This document shows positions 56,212 through 64,000 of a DNA stretch of 64,000 nt, piece by piece (within the stretch, counting starts at the first letter, position 1; the number at the start of each line of letters is the position of its first letter). A program made the translations under genes and the position numbers. The notes beneath the pieces were generated by a model, which saw nothing but the letters and a program-made list of their open reading frames with translations, was not told the origin of the DNA and searched no databases. Source of the DNA: [Eubacterium] yurii subsp. margaretiae ATCC 43715 (lineage in GTDB: Bacteria; Bacillota; Clostridia; Peptostreptococcales; Filifactoraceae); assembly GCA_000146855.1 (NCBI GenBank), contig GL405246.1:2367778-2431777 (forward strand). The letters run 5' to 3'.

Positions 56212-58260
56212 CTAATCAAATTTTAGTGATTTTATTTCTTCTAAGGTATTGATATTATTTACCTTTACCATGCCTTGTGACAATGTGTAGAGATTATCAC
56301 CTATTTGTACGCATCTTTGTATCTTCTTAGTATAGTCATAGTATTGGTTTGCTTTATTATCAGCAATTTCCTTTTCTGTATAGTGTGAAACCTTACCCTT
56401 TGTATCAAAGCCTTTTTCAGATACCTTTATCACAAATGCTCCATCAAACTCTTCTATTAAATCATCATATTCTTTAGAATCATACACCTTCTTTGTCACC
56501 TTTGTAGCATATACAGGCAATGCAAATATATCTCTCTTATTGTCAAACATAAGCGCCTTATGATCTGTGTCAATATATGAAGATGAGGCTTTTCCTCCTA
56601 TGTTAATCACATCCACCTCTTTGGGATTGGCAAAGTCTCTCACATCGAAAAGTGAGATTTTATATCCGTCAATTGTAATATTTCCATATTTATTTTGATG
56701 AGTATTATGTCCAAATCCTATAAGATATCCTGTCTTAAATGGATGTAAATAGTTGCTGTATCCCGGTATTTTCAGATATCCCAATACTTTCATCTTTCCC
56801 GGATCCTTAATATCTATTACAAAAAGAGGATCGATATCTTTAAATGTCACCATATACGCCTTACCTTGCATAAATCTTGTAGAATAGATTTTTTCGCTTG
56901 GTGCAAGACCGTCAAGTGATGATATTTTCTTCATATTCTTATCAAAAGAAGTGATGATATTTTCTATTTTTTCATCTCTTCTAAATTTGTTTTTAGTATG
57001 AGCTACAAAGAATACTCCATTTTCTTCATTCATAGAAAACTGATTTATAACTCCACCTTCTATTTCATTTTTACCTACATATCTGAATTTTCCGTTTTCT
57101 ATGGCAAATTTCTTGATTTCTGTCTTTTCGCCTTCATTACCCTTGGAATAGCTGTATCTTAGACTTGACATATATACATTGTCATTTGACATATATAGGG
57201 CTTCCGAATCTCCCATGTAGCTAAGATTATCTGTCACTCCTTCACTATGTTGTGATATACTGCTGATACTTGTAATATGTCTTGAAGGTGTAAAAGGTAG
57301 GTACATAATCTTAGAAAGGTCTATACCTGCAGATTCTATTTTCAGATTTTTTGGAGGCCTTGTATCATCGTTTTTATCTACTTTATATTTTGCATATCCA
57401 AAATCTATTTTGAAATAGTTTTTTGTAAGCAAATATATTATATTTCCTTTTTTTCTTGACTCTTTATAATTGCCTTCAATTTCATTTGACTTTAAAAGTT
57501 TGGGATTATTAATATCACTTAGGTCATAAGTTTCCACAGTAGTTACAGACATACTATCTCCACCACTGAGTTTTTTATATCCTTTTGATATCACTGTCAA
57601 CATCTTGTTATCAGCATAGATGTTAATGATATTTTTCTTATTAGACTCATTTTTTATCTCAGATACTTTTTTAAGATTAGATACATTTGCATCTACTATA
57701 GATACGCTTTTATTTCTTACATAATAGATGTATTTGCCGTCAGTCTTTACTATATCAGCCTCATCCACACCTTCAGTTCGGATATTAGTCTTGCTATAAT
57801 CTCCTGTAGAGCCTGCTTCTGATTTTGATGATGTTGAACTGTTTGTTTTTTCCCTTGCAGATGAGTCTTGAGCGGTAGTAACATATCCATAGTTAGGAAT
57901 ATGACTTGCTATCTTTTGGAGATTAGCTTCATCTTGGATATAGATATTTCCATCATAATTCTTTACAGTATAGCCACTTTGGTCTTTAATTTTCACCTTT
58001 TCATCTATCTTTTCTATAGGTGAAATAGCTAATTTTCTATCCCCTTTTAAATTTACGACAACATCATACTCCTTAGAACTTTCACTTACTAATTTTATTT
58101 CCTTGGCTATTTCCCTTGCATCTCCCTTTGAAAACTCTATTTCTTTTTGGTCATCAAATACGAAATAGTCCCCCGATATAGGCTCATTTACTGCAAATGC
58201 CTTCATTACTCCAAAAAGCAACATTGGTATAACAAGTAAGAGCAAAAATCTTTTTTTCAT
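56212..58260 (-). CDS. Secreted beta-propeller protein, paralogue 2
   Basis: 682 residues, the same architecture as the paralogue at 53631: N-terminal hydrophobic segment (RFLLLLVIPMLLFGVMKAFA), conserved 90-residue domain (YFVFDDQKEIEFSKGDARE), Ser/Thr/Lys linker (shortest of the three), and propeller from TNIRTEGVDEADIVKTDG. Most of the propeller is near-identical to paralogue 1 (for example PLFVIDIKDPGKMKVLGYLK and LFDVRDFANPKEVDVINIGG). Differences cluster in the linker and the blade region around residues 225-345. AAAGGAGG before the ATG. Own hairpin downstream suggests separate transcription. Confidence 0.85.
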   Translation of the reverse strand: MKKRFLLLLVIPMLLFGVMKAFAVNEPISGDYFVFDDQKEIEFSKGDAREIAKEIKLVSESSKEYDVVVNLKGDRKLAISPIEKIDEKVKIKDQSGYTVKNYDGNIYIQDEANLQKIASHIPNYGYVTTAQDSSAREKTNSSTSSKSEAGSTGDYSKTNIRTEGVDEADIVKTDGKYIYYVRNKSVSIVDANVSNLKKVSEIKNESNKKNIINIYADNKMLTVISKGYKKLSGGDSMSVTTVETYDLSDINNPKLLKSNEIEGNYKESRKKGNIIYLLTKNYFKIDFGYAKYKVDKNDDTRPPKNLKIESAGIDLSKIMYLPFTPSRHITSISSISQHSEGVTDNLSYMGDSEALYMSNDNVYMSSLRYSYSKGNEGEKTEIKKFAIENGKFRYVGKNEIEGGVINQFSMNEENGVFFVAHTKNKFRRDEKIENIITSFDKNMKKISSLDGLAPSEKIYSTRFMQGKAYMVTFKDIDPLFVIDIKDPGKMKVLGYLKIPGYSNYLHPFKTGYLIGFGHNTHQNKYGNITIDGYKISLFDVRDFANPKEVDVINIGGKASSSYIDTDHKALMFDNKRDIFALPVYATKVTKKVYDSKEYDDLIEEFDGAFVIKVSEKGFDTKGKVSHYTEKEIADNKANQYYDYTKKIQRCVQIGDNLYTLSQGMVKVNNINTLEEIKSLKFD

Positions 58261-58617
58261 TGCAAAAGCCTCCTTTAAAATTTAGAAATACCCTAATTTT
58301 AACAAAACTTCCTTCTTAAATTAACTTACGTTTTCATAAAATCCTATATTTAAGTGAACTTTATTCATATCTTTTACATCAAGTGTAATTCTTTTAAAAT
58401 AAGGATTTATATCGTTTTTCAAATTTTATCATCCTATTCTTAAATTTGAATTTATTAAAATTTAACAATAGATTACAAATATTAAGAATATATGTCAATT
58501 AGGTTTCTATTTTTTACCCCTCGTATTTGAAAGCTGATTTTTCAACTATTTTCAAGCACTATAACTTTGCAAAAAAGTAAGGAGTAAAGATATATTATAC
58601 TAAAATTCCCGCTATAA
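58261..58617 (-). other. Spacer between propeller paralogues 2 and 3
   Basis: 357 bp; homologous to the spacer at 55740 over most of its length, but without the terminator hairpin. No gene. Confidence 0.55.
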
Positions 58618-60705
58618 CTAATCAAGTTCTATTGATTTTATTTCTTCTAATGAATTTATATTATTTACCTTTACCATGTTTTTTGATAATGTGTAGAGAT
58701 TGTCTCCTATCTGTATACATCTTTGTATCTTCTTATTATAGTCAAAGTCGTAGTAGTAGCTTTTTTTCATCTCAACAATTTCCTTTTCTGTATAGTGTGC
58801 AACTTTCCCCTTTGTGTCAAAGCCTTTTTCAGATACCTTGATTACAAATGCTCCATCAAACTCTCCTACCCATCTATCATATTGTCTGCCTTGACTTACC
58901 ATCCTAGTTAGCTTTGTAGCATATACAGGTATTGCAAATATATCTCTCTTATTGTCAAACATAAGTGCCTTGTGATCGCTGCCTATAGATGAATATGAAC
59001 CTTTTGCTCCTATGTTAAGCACATCTACCTCTTTTGGATTGGCAAAGTCTCTCACGTCGAAAAGTGAGATTTTATATCCGTCATTTACTGTATTTCCATT
59101 TTTATTTTGTTGAGTATTATGTCCAAAACCTATAAGATATCCTGTCTTAAATGGATGCAAATAGTTGCTGTATCCCGGTATTTTCAGATATCCCAATGCC
59201 TTCATTTCGCTTGGATCTTTAATATCTATTACAAAAAGCGGATCGATATTAACAATATCCTTAAAAGTTACCATATATGCCCTGCCCTGCATAAATCTTG
59301 TAGAGTAGATTTTTTCGCTTGGTGCAAGACCACCAAGTGATGATATTTTCTTCATATTTTTATCAAAAGAAGTGATGATATTTTCTCTTTTTTCATCTCT
59401 TCTAAATGTGTTTTTAGTATGAGCTACAAAGAATACTCCATTTTCCTCATTCATTGAAAACTGATTTTTAACACTACCTTCTACACTATTTTTGCCTATA
59501 TACCTGAATTTTCCGTTTTCTATGGCAAATTTCTTGATTTCAGTCTTTTCATCTTCATTACCCTTAGAATAGCTGTATCTTAGACTTAACATATATAAAT
59601 TGTCATTTGACATATAGATAGAGCCCTGATTTCCCATATAGATTAGATTATCTGTAGCTCCTTCACCAAGTTGTGTTATACTGCTGATATTTGTAAGCAT
59701 TATAGAAGGTGTAAAAGGTAGATATATAACCTTAGAATAATCTATACCTGTAGAGTCTATTTTCAGCTTTTTTTGACGCTTTGTATTGTCATTTTTAGTA
59801 TCTTTATCTGGTGAATATCTGTATTCTACATCGATATAGTCGCTTGTAACAAAATATATTATATTTCCTTTTTTCCTTGACTCTAAATAAGAGCCGTTGA
59901 TTTCATTTGTCTTTAAAAGTTTAGGATTTTTAATATCACTTAAATCATAAATTTCCACTGTAGTTACATAGTTTTCAACTAACACACTATCACTCTTACG
60001 TCCCTTTGAAATTACTGTCAATAGCTTGTTATCAAGATAAATGTCAATTATATTTTTCTTATAAGATTCATTTTTTATCTCAGATACTATTTTAAAATTT
60101 GAGAGATTGGCATCTACTATAGATACGCTTTTATTTCTTGCATAATAGATGTATTTACCGTCAGTCTTAACTATGTCAGCCTCATCCATGCCTTCAGTTT
60201 GGATATTAGTCTTGCTATAATCTCCTGTCTCTTCATTTTTTGCCAAAGATTTACCGGACTCAAATCCTTCCTTTGATGATGCTAAACTATCTCTATCTTC
60301 GGATAATAAGTCTTGAGCGATAGTAACATATCCCTCGTAAGGCGGATATTTTGATATCCTTTGGAGATTAGTTTCATCTTGGATATAGATATTTCCCTCA
60401 AAATTCTTTACAGTATAGCCGGATTGATTCTTAATTTTCAGTTTTTCAGCTACCTTTACTATAGGTGAAATGACTAATTTTCTGTCCCCTTTTACATTTA
60501 CGACAACATCGTATTCTTTACCACTTTCACTTAGCAATTTTATTTCCTTGGCTATTTCCCTTGCATCTCCCTTTGAAAACTCTATTTCCTTTTGGTCATC
60601 AAATACGAAATAATCCCCAGATATAGGCTCATTTACTGCAAATACCTTCATTACTCCAAAGAGCAACATTGGTATAACAAGTAAGAGCCAAAATCTTTTT
60701 TTCAT
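58618..60705 (-). CDS. Secreted beta-propeller protein, paralogue 3
   Basis: 695 residues, third tandem copy. N-terminus RFWLLLVIPMLLFGVMKVFA, conserved domain YFVFDDQKEIEFSKGDARE, a linker that differs from both others (YPPYEGYVTIAQDLLSEDRD), then the propeller TNIQTEGMDEADIVKTDG, with a three-residue insertion (TFKDIVNIDPLF against TFKDIDPLF). Conserved blades PLFVIDIKDPSEMKALGYLK and LFDVRDFANPKEVDVLNIGA. AAAGGAGG before the ATG. The most upstream of the three, so probably transcribed first if they are linked; own promoter not identified. Confidence 0.85.
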   Translation of the reverse strand: MKKRFWLLLVIPMLLFGVMKVFAVNEPISGDYFVFDDQKEIEFSKGDAREIAKEIKLLSESGKEYDVVVNVKGDRKLVISPIVKVAEKLKIKNQSGYTVKNFEGNIYIQDETNLQRISKYPPYEGYVTIAQDLLSEDRDSLASSKEGFESGKSLAKNEETGDYSKTNIQTEGMDEADIVKTDGKYIYYARNKSVSIVDANLSNFKIVSEIKNESYKKNIIDIYLDNKLLTVISKGRKSDSVLVENYVTTVEIYDLSDIKNPKLLKTNEINGSYLESRKKGNIIYFVTSDYIDVEYRYSPDKDTKNDNTKRQKKLKIDSTGIDYSKVIYLPFTPSIMLTNISSITQLGEGATDNLIYMGNQGSIYMSNDNLYMLSLRYSYSKGNEDEKTEIKKFAIENGKFRYIGKNSVEGSVKNQFSMNEENGVFFVAHTKNTFRRDEKRENIITSFDKNMKKISSLGGLAPSEKIYSTRFMQGRAYMVTFKDIVNIDPLFVIDIKDPSEMKALGYLKIPGYSNYLHPFKTGYLIGFGHNTQQNKNGNTVNDGYKISLFDVRDFANPKEVDVLNIGAKGSYSSIGSDHKALMFDNKRDIFAIPVYATKLTRMVSQGRQYDRWVGEFDGAFVIKVSEKGFDTKGKVAHYTEKEIVEMKKSYYYDFDYNKKIQRCIQIGDNLYTLSKNMVKVNNINSLEEIKSIELD

Positions 60706-60937
60706 TGCAAAAGCCTCCTTTAAAATTTAGAAATAAGTGATTTTTCTTAGCTTTTTAAAAAAATAATATTTAAAATAAAGTTTAATCATTAGAAAAATCT
60801 TTTTTAACTAATCTTATGATGTTCATATATTTTAAATTGTAAAAATTAGTTTTTCATAATCCTAATTGACTTTAGAATTAGAAAAAATTTGAATTTATCA
60901 ATATTTAACAATAAGTTACAGATGTTACAAGGATATG

Positions 60938-61510
60938 TCAAATAAGTCTTCTATTTTTTACTCCTCGTATGTGAAAGCTGATTTTCTCATCTACATTAAA
61001 CTTTTTAAGACTTAGGACAAATTCCAAAGTATCATCAGTATATCTAACATCAAAGTCATCGACATCTTCTTCAAGTATGTTTGTAGCCTCTTCTTTGGAG
61101 TATACATAGTCAAATCCCGCTTGATTTTCCTTTTCTTTGTAAATATTATTTTGAGTAATCATTACAAGTTTCTTGTCATTAGATATATATCTTATCTTTT
61201 TTTTTGATAGTCTATGACCTTTTCCACCCATGTAGTCATCATCACCTGCATCAATCTTGTAAAATTTTTCGTATTCCAATGACTTGCCATCTTCATCTAC
61301 TTTTATAAAAGATACATTTCCTCCTGAGAGTTCGTACTTTATCTTTTCTTTGAGGTTTTGCATAGTAAAGTCCGCTATCACATCAGCCTTGCTATATGAA
61401 GATGTGTTTATCAAAAATGAAAACAGAGTAAAGACCGTGACAAAAATCAATATTACCAGAAAATACGCACATATAGCCTCAATGAGAGTATATCCTTTTT
61501 TCATCTTCAT
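60938..61510 (-). CDS. Prepilin-like protein with N-terminal methylation motif
   Basis: 190 residues. N-terminus MKMKKGYTLIEAICAYFLVILIF: prepilin cleavage after Gly with Glu at +5 of the mature protein, followed by the usual hydrophobic helix. The rest is a pilin-type globular domain with no close recognition. The overlap of 32 bp with the preceding pilin gene (61479-61910) and AGGAAGG before the start support co-translation. Last gene of a three-gene cluster; no ATPase, platform protein or peptidase gene is in the window. Confidence 0.85.
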   Translation of the reverse strand: MKMKKGYTLIEAICAYFLVILIFVTVFTLFSFLINTSSYSKADVIADFTMQNLKEKIKYELSGGNVSFIKVDEDGKSLEYEKFYKIDAGDDDYMGGKGHRLSKKKIRYISNDKKLVMITQNNIYKEKENQAGFDYVYSKEEATNILEEDVDDFDVRYTDDTLEFVLSLKKFNVDEKISFHIRGVKNRRLI

Positions 61511-61910
61511 TCAGTTTTATCCTTCCTGTTATTGCAGATACTGTCAGCCTGTAGTGCCTGCCCTGTGAGACTATGCTAACAGTAGTGCCCTTTGTCCATC
61601 CGCTTCTTGCAAAAGCCAACTCATTATTTGTACAACTTTCAAGCCTTATATTTTTAAGACTTATCACTTCGTCATCCACCCTACTTTTTATAGTATAGCA
61701 ATTTTTTGAGATGTCAAATAATATCTTCGCCTTATCATCACCTTGGTAAGACAGAGATTTTATGTAGTTGATATCACTAATCACAGTATCTGTCTCATAA
61801 GAACTGCCAAGGGAGCTAAAATTATAATTGTTCAGTAGGACTGCATATAATAATATGAGCAGACTTACTGTGCATATTACTTCAATTAGTGTAAATCCTC
61901 TTCTTATCAT
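61479..61910 (-). CDS. Prepilin-like protein with N-terminal methylation motif
   Basis: 143 residues. MIRRGFTLIEVICTVSLLILLY carries the canonical G-FTLIE cleavage and methylation site and a hydrophobic helix. The size and C-terminal region (WTKGTTVSIVSQGRHYRLTVSAITGRIKL) resemble ComGD/GspH-like minor pseudopilins. Overlaps the downstream pilin gene by 32 bp and begins 10 bp after the upstream membrane-anchored gene. Confidence 0.88.
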   Translation of the reverse strand: MIRRGFTLIEVICTVSLLILLYAVLLNNYNFSSLGSSYETDTVISDINYIKSLSYQGDDKAKILFDISKNCYTIKSRVDDEVISLKNIRLESCTNNELAFARSGWTKGTTVSIVSQGRHYRLTVSAITGRIKLNEDEKRIYSH

Positions 61911-61920
61911 ATCTCACCTG

Positions 61921-62451
61921 CTAATAGATGTATTTTTTTGCAATTATCTCATCCTTGTATTTATTGTAGATATTTTCGGAGTTCTTATTCCTTATCTCCT
62001 CTATGTCTTCTTTGGAGAGCAGTGGGAATATCAGCTCGTAGTAAATCTGATTTTGCTTATAGTCGTCGTATTTCCAGCTTAGTTTCAAGCTCAACTTATT
62101 TCCGCTTTCTACAGCATTTCCTATTTTTTGGATACGCATGTCGTTTTTGACACTTGCATCACTGTCAAATCTTATTGACCTGAACCTTCCATTTATCTTA
62201 TTATACAGAGATTTTTCGTCAAGCTCTTTTGCATATTCAAGCTTTTTTAACGATGTCTTTACTATGCCTAAGATTTCACTATCTATGATGTCAGACTTGG
62301 ACTTGTTGTAGATTTCCATTGCCTTATTTGATATAGTCAACTTTGATGAATTGAGAGCCTTACCACGGATGACGAGGACAGTTAAGATTATCATATTCAA
62401 AAAAGTCATTATAACTATTAGATTGACAAGGATAAACGCCCTTTTTCTCAT
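61921..62451 (-). CDS. Pilin-cluster protein with N-terminal hydrophobic helix
   Basis: 176 residues. MRKRAFILVNLIVIMTFLNMIILTVLVI is a basic start followed by a long helix, in the position of a pseudopilin N-terminus, but without the G-FTLIE site and without Glu5. That fits the minor pseudopilin GspK/PilX type or ComGG-like proteins, some of which lack the glutamate. The rest (KAMEIYNKSKSDIIDSEI and beyond) is a soluble domain. First gene of the three. Confidence 0.6.
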   Translation of the reverse strand: MRKRAFILVNLIVIMTFLNMIILTVLVIRGKALNSSKLTISNKAMEIYNKSKSDIIDSEILGIVKTSLKKLEYAKELDEKSLYNKINGRFRSIRFDSDASVKNDMRIQKIGNAVESGNKLSLKLSWKYDDYKQNQIYYELIFPLLSKEDIEEIRNKNSENIYNKYKDEIIAKKYIY

Positions 62452-62796
62452 ATGCCCTCCTTTTAATTGTTGGTGATTTATAATATTTAAAATATTAATA
62501 TGATTTTATATGTAAATAACTATCATTTCAGTATTATATATTTTTAGTATTTTATTTGAATAGATAGAGCTCTTTAATTTGCACAATTCTTCAAATATCA
62601 GTATCTATGTCGTTTTTTATAAAATATCTTGTAAATCTGCCAATATTTAAGCAGTAAACTCACTTAATACTTCTTTTTCCAGATAGAAATTATAGTCATT
62701 GTTCATAATATTCCTCACTAATATCTATTAATTATTCAATTTCAAGTTATTTGACTACATTTGTTCCAATAGTTTTTTGATAACTAAAAACTTTTC
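62452..62796. other. Spacer between rimI and the pilin cluster
   Basis: 345 bp, AT-rich, no gene and no convincing repeat; possible promoter for the pilin genes not distinct. Confidence 0.35.
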
Positions 62797-63243
62797 TTAA
62801 AAATACTTATACATTATATAGGCATCCTCTTTATTATCCTGATAATACTGCTTTCTCACTCCCACAATCTCAAAGCCGTGCCCCTTGTAAAGATTTATCG
62901 CCACTTCATTTGAAACACGCACCTCAAGGCTCATAGTAGCCATACCCTTTTCCCTTGCTCTTTGTATCATCTCTTCCATTAAAATATGCGATATTTTTAT
63001 ACCCTTATAATCTATGTCTACAGCCACATTCATAATCTGAGCATCATCCACTATATACCAAAATCCACCGTAAGATACAATCCTGTCGTCTATTTTAATC
63101 ACAAGAAACACTGAGTTTTCATTTTCAAACTCTTCTATAAAACTCTGTCTGCTCCACGCATCGCTAAAGCATCTTTTTTCAATCTCACAAATCTCATCAA
63201 TATCAGTGAGGTTAAGCTCTTCTATTGTATAGTTATTTTCCAT
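62797..63243 (-). CDS. rimI: Ribosomal protein S18-alanine N-acetyltransferase
   Basis: GNAT-fold acetyltransferase that acetylates the N-terminal alanine of ribosomal protein S18. 148 residues, normal. Family features: IEKRCFSDAWSRQSFIEEF near residue 22, IMNVAVDIDYKGIKIS with the acetyl-CoA loop (motif A: V-D-x-x-x-x-G-I), SLEVRVSNEVAINLYKGHGF and VRKQYYQDNKEDAYIMYK at the C-terminus. Related N-acetyltransferases share these motifs. rimI often lies next to tsaB and tsaD, but neither is seen here. Confidence 0.9.
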   Translation of the reverse strand: MENNYTIEELNLTDIDEICEIEKRCFSDAWSRQSFIEEFENENSVFLVIKIDDRIVSYGGFWYIVDDAQIMNVAVDIDYKGIKISHILMEEMIQRAREKGMATMSLEVRVSNEVAINLYKGHGFEIVGVRKQYYQDNKEDAYIMYKYF

Positions 63244-63343
63244 AAGTAGTCAAATCTCCCTATGATTGAGGTTAAATTTTTTTATTGTTATTATTTTCAT
63301 ATTTATATCCAAAATTAATCTTGTTTGACTTTTTAATGTGTTT

Positions 63344-63468
63344 ATACTAAAACCTAATAGAATAATGGAATTATTTTATAAAAATGGAAGTAGCAAAAGG
63401 TTATTGCCAAAAGATATGCTAAATAGTATAACAAGTGTAAAATCCATAGTTTAAATAGAGTTTAGTAT
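63344..63468 (+). repeat. Family A MITE-like repeat, copy A1 (reference copy)
   Basis: 125 bp. Left edge ATACTAAAACCTAATAGAAT..ATGGAATT; right edge AAATCCATAGTTTAAATAGAGTTTAGTAT, so the two ends form an imperfect inverted repeat of about 28 bp (TACTAAA..CTA..ATGGA). Clear TA at both junctions. No coding capacity. Confidence 0.75.
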
Positions 63469-63650
63469 TCGTATTTCAAAGATAGGTATCTCTATGATTA
63501 TACCATAATTTTTAGCTTAATTAAACCATATTTACTCTGCTATATTTTTTATGGCGAAAAGTTGCATAATTGTATACAAACTGTTATAATCGTATGAATT
63601 TATTTCCAAATATTTAATTAATTTATGGATATTGTATTTTTGAAATGCTT

Positions 63651-63765
63651 ATACTAAAAACCAATTAAATAGTCCTAAAATATATTAAAGATTAGTTGTC
63701 CAAAACTACAAAAAAATATATTTCAAAAAGTTCAAATATGTGACATTATAAATGGTGATTAGTAT
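63651..63765 (+). repeat. Family B MITE-like repeat, copy B5 (degenerate)
   Basis: 115 bp, edges ATACTAAAAACC and GGTGATTAGTAT. The interior is diverged from B1-B4 but length and both edges agree. Ends one base before A2 begins. Confidence 0.55.
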
Positions 63766-63766
63766 T

Positions 63767-63890
63767 ATACTAAAATCTAATAGAATAACAGATTATTTTA
63801 TAAATAATTATTTACCAAAAATCTATTAACAAAAGATAAGTTAAAGAGTATAATTAGAGGAAAATCCATAGTTTAAATTTAGTTTAGTAC
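63767..63890 (+). repeat. Family A MITE-like repeat, copy A2
   Basis: 124 bp, edges ATACTAAAATCTAATAGAAT and AAATCCATAGTTTAAATTTAGTTTAGTA; aligns with A1 over its length (shared ATTATTTTATAAA, AAAGATAA, AGTATAA). Confidence 0.75.
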
Positions 63891-64000
63891 TATAATTTTA
63901 TTTAAAATTCTATCTAATTCCAATTAAATATTCAATATCTCATCTATTAGATTAAAGAAATATTAATATAATACTATATTTTAAGCTATAATAAATACTT
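63891..64000. other. Right window edge, AT-rich, no feature
   Basis: No gene. Several short TA-rich stretches, including CTATTAGATTAAAG that resembles a repeat edge. Confidence 0.3.

Overview
The window is a 64 kb chromosomal segment from an AT-rich, Gram-positive-type anaerobe. Strong AGGAGG-type ribosome binding sites, frequent TTG starts, a V-type ATPase operon, pyruvate phosphate dikinase with its regulator, an S-layer-homology protein, flavodoxin with DUF3793, and lipoproteins with LTAC/LSAC lipoboxes together suggest Clostridia, perhaps the Peptostreptococcales. That placement is inference from gene content; no rRNA or tRNA gene was seen.

Layout. 1-4.3 kb: 3' part of serS, then pyrimidine salvage (cdd, pdp) and an exported Lys-rich protein. 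4.4-7.9 kb (minus): AI-2E-family membrane protein, MATE exporter and HD-domain protein. 8.3-9.9 kb: solitary MetQ-type lipoprotein and an orphan gene preceded by a coding remnant. 10.1-14.6 kb (minus): a complete Bce-type antimicrobial-peptide module (response regulator, kinase, ATPase, permease). 15.0-23.5 kb (minus): a dipeptide-family ABC importer (five genes) followed by a lipoprotein, YhcH, NanE and NanA, best read as sialic-acid uptake and catabolism. 23.9-25.4 kb (minus): moaC and a frameshifted moaA. 25.6-30.4 kb: flotillin and a large transglutaminase-fold SLH protein. 30.8-36.3 kb: ORF6N gene, sstT, DUF3793-flavodoxin and a zinc-ribbon membrane protein. 36.6-40.1 kb: the PPDK regulator and ppdK. 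40.6-43.6 kb: three uncharacterised membrane or exported proteins and a Fic protein. 44.4-53.5 kb: V-ATPase operon F-I-K-E-C-G-A-B-(gap)-D with sodium-type ligands in subunit K. 53.6-60.7 kb (minus): three tandem paralogues of a secreted beta-propeller protein. 60.9-62.5 kb (minus): three pilin-like genes. 62.8-63.2 kb: rimI. The last 0.75 kb is packed with short repeats.

Physiology suggested by the genes: Na+- or H+-driven energetics (V-ATPase, SstT-type symporter, MATE), PPi-linked pyruvate/PEP metabolism, scavenging of host glycans (sialic acid), peptides and nucleosides, an elaborate cell surface (SLH protein, beta-propellers, pilins), and defence against cell-wall-active peptides.

The most unusual structural signal is two families of short (about 110-125 bp), non-coding, TACTAA...TTAGTA-bounded MITE-like repeats in intergenic DNA throughout the window. 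They lie inside the V-ATPase operon, inside the Bce module and on both sides of the ORF6N gene. The other stand-out is moaA, which is broken exactly at an A-AAA-AAA slippery heptamer next to an in-frame stop, where a -1 shift would restore the intact enzyme.
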